Source: Jeotgalibacillus terrae (lineage in GTDB: Bacteria > Bacillota > Bacilli > Bacillales > Jeotgalibacillaceae). From it: a stretch of 38,772 nt of DNA. This document shows positions 33,243 to 38,772 of this stretch, piece by piece; within the stretch, counting starts at the first letter, position 1, and the number at the start of each line of letters is the position of its first letter. Below the pieces are notes generated by a model. The model saw only the letters and a list, made by a program, of their open reading frames with translations. It was not told the DNA's origin and made no database searches. The DNA lies in contig NZ_JAFBDK010000024.1 in assembly GCF_016908195.1 (NCBI RefSeq), positions 1-38,772 on the forward strand, written 5' to 3'. The translations under genes were made by a program, and so were the position numbers.

Positions 33243-33336
33243 TAATTAGATTTCAAAATCTGGAATTCATTTAATAATCAAATGTGCTCTTTCATCTATT
33301 GATGTATAGTAATAACTTTATCTTCCATTCCATAAA

Positions 33337-33516
33337 TTATTTCTTTAACCTTACAGTTAGCCGCTTTCTCGTCTGGCCAATAACCGCAGAATATTCACCA
33401 TCCATTGGAGTCTTTACTTTGTTTTCCATAATAATACCCACTTCTTTGAAGCTATTGATAATGAATTCGATCTCTTTTTGCAGCTGCTCTTCTGATTTTC
33501 CGTCATTGTAGTACAT
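33337..33516 (-). CDS. Small hypothetical protein, 59 residues
   Basis: The frame MYYNDGKSEEQLQKEIEFII... PMDGEYSAVIGQTRKRLTVRLKK has AGAGGTG 7 nt before its ATG. It lies 74 bp downstream of the ImmA-like gene on the same strand, so it is probably in that unit. It is acidic and helical at first, then a basic strand-rich end (KRLTVRLKK). A decayed duplicate follows, which is independent evidence that it was once a real coding sequence. Family unknown. Confidence 0.55.
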   Translation of the reverse strand: MYYNDGKSEEQLQKEIEFIINSFKEVGIIMENKVKTPMDGEYSAVIGQTRKRLTVRLKK

Positions 33517-33590
33517 CTGAACACCTCTTTTTCACAACATGTCGTATATGGCAATTAAGAATGAAATATTTATCCTCCACACAGAAACTT

Positions 33591-34466
33591 TTAACCCTTT
33601 TCTTTCAGACTGATAGTCGCCACTTGATCATTATTGTTTCTAGATTTAGGATTTAACCTTCCCGGCTTTAGAGTAGAAAGCATTTCTATATCTTTCTGTG
33701 GCAATTGCAAATCAATAATCAACTCTTCTTCAGTTTTTAGCCCATGTTCTAAGATCATTTCAATAGCTCTTGATAATAAAGTAGGGGAAGGAACATGTAA
33801 AACATCATCAAGAGGTTCTTTCTTTTTCATTTTCCGAAAAGCCATTTGTTTATTTAGATACTTATACTGATTTTCGCTAATATAATCCAGGTCATAACAT
33901 CTGCGAATCATAGCCGCCATAGATACTTTCCAATATCTTTTTAAGTCTTTAAAATGCTCCAGCTTAGGTGATACTACCATTCTTATAAATGCTTCTTGAG
34001 GCAATAAGAATGCAGAAGCAAAACGGTCAGCCTGAGCCTCCATACGTTTCAATTCTTCTCTGGATAATTGTTCTTGGTCATCAATAATGTGCCGATGCAT
34101 TAACAAATGTCCTAATTCATGAGCACAATCAAAATTTCTTCTTGCAGCAGATTTTTTATCATCTCCAAGAATAATTATCGTACGTTTCTCTCTGGTCTGG
34201 CAAAATGCATCAATCTTATTATCATTTATTTCAAGTGCAGTAACCACAATCCCATGTTTCTCGAGTAAATTAACCATGTTTGAAATCGGTTTATCTCCTA
34301 ATTCCCAATAATTCCTTGTTAAAAGTGCCAGTTCTTCGATCGTTAAATTGTCACATTCTTTATCTTCAAACCTTGTAGTATCCGGAAGGTTTAATTCTGG
34401 AAAGTCGATAAATTGTTCTAAATATGAGTGGATCTTAGCGACCCACTTTACTCGAATTCGTTGCAT
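33591..34466 (-). CDS. ImmA/IrrE-type metallopeptidase, split from its HTH domain
   Basis: A 291-residue zinc peptidase of the ImmA/IrrE class with CAHELGHLLMHRH (HExxH) and the third ligand in the helix MEAQADRFASAFLLP. Such enzymes cut or inactivate a repressor. In the common fused form an XRE HTH domain is followed by NTFFRA..., then QRIRVKWVAKIHSYLE. Here exactly that junction is broken: the HTH frame stops at 34472 and this frame opens 5 nt later in the -1 frame with a poor ribosome site. A single-base change would restore one ~370-residue protein. It could be a frameshift mutation, a sequencing error or two coupled peptides. Located divergent from the peptide-modification operon it may regulate. 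Confidence 0.75.
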   Translation of the reverse strand: MQRIRVKWVAKIHSYLEQFIDFPELNLPDTTRFEDKECDNLTIEELALLTRNYWELGDKPISNMVNLLEKHGIVVTALEINDNKIDAFCQTREKRTIIILGDDKKSAARRNFDCAHELGHLLMHRHIIDDQEQLSREELKRMEAQADRFASAFLLPQEAFIRMVVSPKLEHFKDLKRYWKVSMAAMIRRCYDLDYISENQYKYLNKQMAFRKMKKKEPLDDVLHVPSPTLLSRAIEMILEHGLKTEEELIIDLQLPQKDIEMLSTLKPGRLNPKSRNNNDQVATISLKEKG

Positions 34467-34471
34467 TTCTT

Positions 34472-34693
34472 TTAGTTTTGGGATGTTCGTGAAGAAGCTC
34501 TGAAAAACGTATTTCCAGTTGCTTCATCCTCATCCTTTCCGTAAAAGTATACTTTAGGGAAATCCAAGGTGTTAACTAAGTACATTAGGGTTTCAGCTTT
34601 TGGAGTGGACTGACCTAATTCATATTGTGATATGGATTGCTTTGTTACTCCCACCTTTTCAGCTAATTCTGTAATTGTCATACCACGTGACAT
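34472..34693 (-). CDS. XRE-type HTH domain, N-terminal piece of split XRE-ImmA
   Basis: 73 residues with a clear HTH (MTITELAEKVGVTKQSISQYELGQSTPKAETLM in two steps: recognition helix KQSISQYELG), then VYFYGKDEDEATGNTFFRASS, the usual linker into the ImmA domain. The normal first helix (FNGxRLKxAR) is missing. Another reading frame just upstream encodes MLSEFGECHVV, which suggests a small deletion there as well. ATG 34693 has only GGAGA directly against it. Domain function: DNA binding for a repressor/protease pair. Impaired activity is likely but not certain. Confidence 0.65.
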   Translation of the reverse strand: MSRGMTITELAEKVGVTKQSISQYELGQSTPKAETLMYLVNTLDFPKVYFYGKDEDEATGNTFFRASSRTSQN

Positions 34694-34759
34694 TCTCCAA
34701 ATTCAGATAGCATTTATTTATTTTAAATAATATAATTTTTAGAAATTTTAAAATTCGAT

Positions 34760-34789
34760 TTGACCAATCTATACCTAATGTGGTAAGTT
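34760..34789 (+). promoter_or_regulatory. Predicted promoter of the peptide operon
   Basis: TTGACC at 34760-34765 and TAAGTT at 34784-34789 with 18 bp between, 33 bp before the start of the 153-residue gene. It lies in the divergent gap facing the XRE gene, a natural place for an operator. Confidence 0.4.
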
Positions 34790-34821
34790 TTATCTAATTA
34801 AGGAAAAGGAGTGGTAATAAT

Positions 34822-35283
34822 ATGAATTTAGCAAAACAATTATCTACAGAAAAGGAATTAATCTTTAAGCAATTACCAAATTTGTTAATTCAAGATTCTA
34901 AGACTTTGAATAGATATTATATTCAATCAGAAGAATTACGAACACACTTAGTAAAAAACAAAAAAGAGAATATGGATAATACAATGACATTTTTAATTCC
35001 AGATGGTAATTTCGTTGATGAAGTTGAATTTGTCCAAATTACCGAAAATCCATCAGTTTTGATCAAATTCCCTAAGGGAAATGAACAATACTATTTAACT
35101 TCAGATCAACTAAAAGAATATGAAGTTAAGTCAATTGAAGAAATGATGGAAATGAATGATAATTATTTGACATTTATTATACCTACTGGTGATGAATTCC
35201 TTGAAGATATCCCTAACATGGCCCCAGCAATGCTTCAAAGTGGAACACCGAGAACTGAATTTGGCAAGCCAATTGACCGATAA
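34822..35283 (+). CDS. Putative RiPP precursor with duplicated leader-like repeat
   Basis: A 153-residue acidic protein with no cysteine. It is internally duplicated. Residues 32-68 (YYIQSEELRTHLVKNKKEN... TMTFLIPDGNFVDEV) align with 90-130 (YYLTSDQLKEYEVKSIEE... YLTFIIPTGDEFLEDI). After the second copy comes a unique tail, PNMAPAMLQSGTPRTEFGKP ending IDR, with four Pro, two Thr, one Ser and two Arg. AAGGAG precedes the ATG. A perfect 21-bp hairpin separates it from an oxidoreductase and a methyltransferase, as often found between RiPP precursors and their enzymes. It is not a known precursor family to me. Alternatively it is an ordinary accessory protein. The tail as modified core is inference. 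Confidence 0.5.
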   Translation: MNLAKQLSTEKELIFKQLPNLLIQDSKTLNRYYIQSEELRTHLVKNKKENMDNTMTFLIPDGNFVDEVEFVQITENPSVLIKFPKGNEQYYLTSDQLKEYEVKSIEEMMEMNDNYLTFIIPTGDEFLEDIPNMAPAMLQSGTPRTEFGKPIDR

Positions 35284-35295
35284 TTACATTAATTT

Positions 35296-35340
35296 TTTAA
35301 AGGCTGCTAATTACATTATATGTAATTAGCAGCCTTTAAA
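35296..35340 (+). terminator. 21-bp perfect hairpin between precursor-like gene and enzymes
   Basis: Arms 35296-35316 and 35320-35340 pair without mismatch over a 3-nt loop, followed by A-rich DNA. It lies 13 bp past the precursor-like stop. It could cut most transcripts and let a fraction continue to the enzyme genes. Confidence 0.75.
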
Positions 35341-35544
35341 AATATATAAAATAAAATTAACTTTAGCTTGAAATTTATAAAAAGCTTTCAACCATAACAA
35401 CTAGCTAGGTGTTAAACAATTAAAAGAAAATGTAGTGACTGTTAAAATTCAAACTTGTTCTACAAAGTTAGTTTAAAATTAATCACTTGCGAAGTTTACA
35501 TTAATAGTATATTTAAGCTATTTCAGATTTTAAGGAGGCATAAT

Positions 35545-37473
35545 ATGCTGTCTGTTGTTAAAGAAAAAGAATACATAATAAACCCCAACCTAATGATCAT
35601 ACAAAGTAAGCTTTATTCACCTTCCTATGCAGGTCCCGGAAAATGGGTGATTTATAATCCATTAACAAAACAAGCTTTGTTAGCTGTTGGAAAAGATCGT
35701 CTTCCTGACATCGTCCCGCTACTTACTGACAATTCTAAAAATACTCTCACTTTGAAAGATATTAAAGAAAGAAATATTGAAACACTTATTGAAAAAGGTA
35801 TTTTTATAGAATTTGATGGCTTCATAGAAAACTTTAAAAGCTCAACTTTCGTTGAAAAATATCATAATGCAGTTTTTGATTTTCCTTTTAGAGATTACAA
35901 TGATAATGAATGGTTACAAAAGGACCATGAAACTATGGATCACTATGCGAAACTGTGGGAGCATCCCCCCGTGTTTACTAAGCGAAATGGCTTGGCTTAT
36001 GAGATGCCTGAGACATCCTTGGAAAGTTTAAAAATCGATGAGAAAAAGATATCAGAAAAATTTATTTCTGTATTGCTAAAAAGTGTTTTTGGTCCAATCA
36101 AAATTAAAGGAAAATCTCCTAATATTATGGTGCAAAAGTTAAGTCCTTCAGGTGGAGGAAAACATCCCATTGAAGGCGTAGTTTTCCTAAATAAAGCTGT
36201 AGGAACACTTGATAAGGGAGTTTATACTTATGATCAAGAAAACCACAAGTTAGTATTAAATGACGAATACGTCTTAGAGTCAGAAAATTCTGATGATGAT
36301 ACTTTTAAAATACTTATAAGAGCAAGAGTTGATAGACCCATGTGGAGATATAGAGAAATCAGATCATTTCGTGCTGTTTTGTTAGACGCAGGTCACCTGA
36401 TTGAAAATATAAGACAGATTTGTGAATTTAATGGGTTCTATACAAAAATCACACCAAGCATAACCACAAAAAATCATACTTCTGAATTTGAATGGATGAA
36501 AGAACCAGAAATATGTAGCTTAACTATTTCTATGAAAAATCATGAAAAAACAACACATGATTCAGCAAAAGAACTTAAAGGGTTTCAACAAGAAGGTAGG
36601 TACTTAACTAATCCGAGCATTTATTTTACATTTGAAGATGGAAAATTAATTTGTAATTCGTTGTGGCCCAAAATAGTTGCCAATGAAATTAGCTATAAAG
36701 ATTTTGAAATATTAACCCATTGTCTACCTTCAAGAAGGGGAGACCGAGATATAACTGATAAAGGTATATTTAAAGAATTTTTAGTCAAAAAAAATAATAT
36801 AGATATTTTAACTGATTTAAATTTTTTATTGCCTGAAAAAGTTGCGAAAAGTATGTATAAAGAGGTGTTCCAGTGGAGTAGCCATAATTGGTATTTAAAT
36901 TTCCTGGTGCATTGCGAAGTTATCAATTCTAAAAATAAAAAAATATCTTCATATAGATTAGATCCTATTATTTCAAATATTGAAAAGAACTTTGAAAGAA
37001 GAACTACTCGAAATTTTATTAATCATCCAATACCGACAGATCAATTAAATAGAATTATTAATGAAGCTATTCCTAAAGATGATCAAACCACTGAGCTAAT
37101 AATTAATGTTAAAAATTCTGAAGGGATAATTCCAGGTTTATATAGCTGGAAAAATAACAGCCTTACTAGGTTGGGCGAACATATATCTCCAGAGCAGGTT
37201 CGAGAACTTATAATTGGACAAGAGTGGGCTGGGACCGGTTCAGTAGATGTTTGGATTAAATCATGTATCGATACATCAGACCCATCAAACTATGAAATGG
37301 AATTTATAAAGCTTGGCTCTGTGGCACAAAGAATTTGTATATCATGTACAGAAGATAATATTGGTACGTTTATGACCCCAGCAATAAAAGATAAAGAGGT
37401 TTTAAACACTTTGAATTTACCAAATGTTAAAAATATAATTTTATACCATATGACTATAGGATATCGAGGTTAA
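35545..37473 (+). CDS. Double SagB/nitroreductase-domain flavin oxidoreductase
   Basis: A 642-residue protein; ATG 35545 has AAGGAGG 8 nt upstream, while the open frame to 35455 does not. Residues 1-120 (MLSVVKEKEYIINPNLMII...) are a domain of unknown type that may bind a peptide leader. Residues ~150-330 contain the SagB-type markers KLSPSGGGKHPIEGVVF (about 197-213) and MWRYREIRSFRAVLLDAGHLIENIRQICEFNGF (about 268-300), that is, an FMN-binding dehydrogenase fold. From ~484 (RRTTRNFINHPIPTDQLNRII) to the end there is a second nitroreductase-like domain (KLGSVAQRICISCTEDNIG) without the Ser-Pro-Ser-Gly-Gly motif. In thiazole/oxazole peptide systems SagB oxidises azolines made by a YcaO partner, but none is in the window. 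The substrate may be the 153-residue protein. Confidence 0.8.
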   Translation: MLSVVKEKEYIINPNLMIIQSKLYSPSYAGPGKWVIYNPLTKQALLAVGKDRLPDIVPLLTDNSKNTLTLKDIKERNIETLIEKGIFIEFDGFIENFKSSTFVEKYHNAVFDFPFRDYNDNEWLQKDHETMDHYAKLWEHPPVFTKRNGLAYEMPETSLESLKIDEKKISEKFISVLLKSVFGPIKIKGKSPNIMVQKLSPSGGGKHPIEGVVFLNKAVGTLDKGVYTYDQENHKLVLNDEYVLESENSDDDTFKILIRARVDRPMWRYREIRSFRAVLLDAGHLIENIRQICEFNGFYTKITPSITTKNHTSEFEWMKEPEICSLTISMKNHEKTTHDSAKELKGFQQEGRYLTNPSIYFTFEDGKLICNSLWPKIVANEISYKDFEILTHCLPSRRGDRDITDKGIFKEFLVKKNNIDILTDLNFLLPEKVAKSMYKEVFQWSSHNWYLNFLVHCEVINSKNKKISSYRLDPIISNIEKNFERRTTRNFINHPIPTDQLNRIINEAIPKDDQTTELIINVKNSEGIIPGLYSWKNNSLTRLGEHISPEQVRELIIGQEWAGTGSVDVWIKSCIDTSDPSNYEMEFIKLGSVAQRICISCTEDNIGTFMTPAIKDKEVLNTLNLPNVKNIILYHMTIGYRG

Positions 37474-37477
37474 AACT

Positions 37478-38428
37478 GTGGATTATACAAATATAAACAA
37501 CTATTTCTTTGAGAATAATTGGATTTTTTTTCGTTTAGAGGAGAAGTTTGTCTTAGTAGATAATGAAGAAAATTATATATCATTTGTAAGTGAAAGTTTA
37601 TTTCTTAAAATCACAGAGTATATTTCAACAAATAAATTGGAAGATGAAAAAGAGATTACTTTAAGTCACTTAGTCAAAAAATCAAAAAATATGACTTCCA
37701 GACCTACTAAATTTGAACTCAGAAGTGATACATATTCTGAATATAATTTTTTAGCGGAATTTTATGACAAGCATTGGGGAGATTTTTATGAAGGCCTATA
37801 CCCACTAATTAAAAAGCACTACGATGAATTTGCATTTCCAGATGAGAAAATATTGGATATATGTTGTGGAACTGGGCAATTTATAAGAAAGTTATGGAAT
37901 GAAGGTTATAATGTTACAGGGTTAGATGGTTCAGAAGAAATGATTAATGTGGCAAAAGTGAATAATCCTAATGTAGAGTTTTTAGTTAAAGACATAAGAG
38001 ATTTTAACTTTCCAAATGAATATAAAATGATTACATGTTTATTTGATAGTATAAATCACATTACAAAAAATGAGGAATTATTAATAGTTTTTAAAAATGT
38101 TTATAATAGTTTGACTGAAGGTGGAAAATTTATATTTGATGTAAACACTTACAGAAACTTTAATGATTATTGGAACAATGAATTCGAAATAATAGAAGAT
38201 CAATATAGAATCTCCATAAAAACTAAGTTCCCAGTTAAACCTGACATTGCAAGTATGAATATTAAAGTTTTATCACTTCAGAATGACACTATATTAAAAG
38301 AAAATACAATTTTAGAAAGATGTTACGAAACAAGTGAAATTAAGCAAATGTTACTAAAATGTGGTTTTAAATCTGTGAATTCCCTAGAAGATAATTCAGG
38401 TAGGTATATTTTTATTGCAGATATATAA
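37478..38428 (+). CDS. SAM-dependent class I methyltransferase
   Basis: A 316-residue protein starting at GTG, 4 nt after the oxidoreductase stop with GAGGT overlapping it, so translation is coupled. The Rossmann core starts near residue 110: ILDICCGTGQFIRKL (SAM-binding), VTGLDGSEEMINVA (acidic loop), FLVKDIRDFNF, and GGKFIFDVNTYRNF. The C-terminal strands TSEIKQMLLKCGFKSV and RYIFIAD complete the fold. It has an extra ~90-residue N-terminus (MDYTNINNYFFENNWIFF...) that may recruit a substrate. Position after a precursor-like gene and an oxidoreductase suggests peptide methylation, possibly of a carboxyl or amine group in the tail. Substrate unknown. Confidence 0.85.
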   Translation: MDYTNINNYFFENNWIFFRLEEKFVLVDNEENYISFVSESLFLKITEYISTNKLEDEKEITLSHLVKKSKNMTSRPTKFELRSDTYSEYNFLAEFYDKHWGDFYEGLYPLIKKHYDEFAFPDEKILDICCGTGQFIRKLWNEGYNVTGLDGSEEMINVAKVNNPNVEFLVKDIRDFNFPNEYKMITCLFDSINHITKNEELLIVFKNVYNSLTEGGKFIFDVNTYRNFNDYWNNEFEIIEDQYRISIKTKFPVKPDIASMNIKVLSLQNDTILKENTILERCYETSEIKQMLLKCGFKSVNSLEDNSGRYIFIADI

Positions 38429-38772
38429 AATGCTAAAAGGAATTATTGATTTCATTTTTCGAAGGTTATGAATATGAAATAAATACCTTTATTGGTTTGA
38501 TGTATTAACGAACATGATGTTCTAGGATTTATAATAATTACTTCAATAAACTCTATTTTCAAGATTGCTTATATAATGCACAAAATCTTTTTTTGGTGAA
38601 TTTAAACATTAAATTGTTTGTTGGGTTAAAAATTTTGTATCTAGTTCGGATCACTCTTTTTATCATTTTTAATAAATTGAATCGATTTCATAATTGCTCT
38701 TTTTAAAAAAGCCAATAAAGCGCCTGTTCTCTAAAATCGATATTTTTTAATCTTTCATTTGAAGCTTAAGCT
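38429..38772. other. Right-hand end, no gene seen
   Basis: About 340 bp of AT-rich DNA with no supportable gene. A 28-codon leftward fragment (LLAFLKRAIMKSIQF) near 38.66-38.74 kb has no start. The operon may continue beyond the window or end here. No clear terminator was found after the methyltransferase. Confidence 0.4.

Noticed and set aside
33284..33511. 75-residue rightward frame
   Set aside because: It is antisense to the better supported 59-residue leftward gene.
34822..38428. Thiazole/oxazole (TOMM) or second lanthipeptide cluster
   Set aside because: No YcaO or LanM is in the operon and the precursor-like protein has no Cys; only the oxidoreductase resembles a TOMM enzyme.

Overview
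The window looks like part of a low-GC plasmid from the Bacillaceae. The evidence is strong Shine-Dalgarno sites, AT-rich intergenic DNA, two ParA-type partition cassettes, an iteron-like array, a primase-type replication gene, an ardC remnant, and fragments of conjugation and transposon genes. No rRNA, tRNA or CRISPR array was seen. The species cannot be told from the sequence.

Positions 1-9.8 kb: a complete, rearranged gene set resembling the Enterococcus faecalis cytolysin. It has regulators (cylR2-like, cylR1-like) and an M50-type immunity protein (cylI-like) on the + strand. A subtilisin-like leader peptidase (cylA-like) and a C39 peptidase/ABC exporter (cylB-like) lie on the - strand. 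Two precursor peptides (cylLL-like, cylLS-like) and a LanM synthetase (cylM-like) are on the + strand. The precursors carry the GDVQxE site that CylA-type proteases cut. The large peptide keeps all three ring motifs; the small one has lost its N-terminal cysteine. The cassette is bounded by an IS21-like end repeat on the left and a serine resolvase on the right.

9.8-18.6 kb: a defence island. It holds the resolvase, a wHTH plus PD-(D/E)xK nuclease, a type II restriction-modification pair whose C5 methyltransferase has an N-terminal ribbon-helix-helix-like segment and a palindrome over its own promoter, an OLD-family ATPase/TOPRIM nuclease, and an AbiEi/AbiEii pair.

18.6-24.8 kb: plasmid accessory DNA. 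It contains two copies of a ~175-bp structured non-coding repeat, a large hairpin ahead of an ardC pseudogene, several small plasmid proteins, a small PD-(D/E)xK nuclease and a truncated IS1595-type transposase.

24.8-31.2 kb: maintenance core. Two divergent ParA/partner cassettes are followed by arrays of 8-bp repeats. Next come a predicted antisense RNA and transcription attenuator in front of a primase-like Rep gene, a strand-asymmetric C-depleted tract, and remnants of a conjugation ATPase and of a Tn3-family transposase with its 38-bp terminal repeat.

31.2-33.2 kb is gene-poor but rich in perfect hairpins. 33.2-38.8 kb holds a split XRE/ImmA regulator and a divergent operon of three genes. 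These encode a small protein with an internal duplication and a unique tail, a flavin oxidoreductase with two SagB/nitroreductase-like domains, and a SAM methyltransferase. This looks like an undescribed peptide-modification (RiPP-like) system with no YcaO, LanM or radical-SAM partner in view, and is the best candidate for a new system here.
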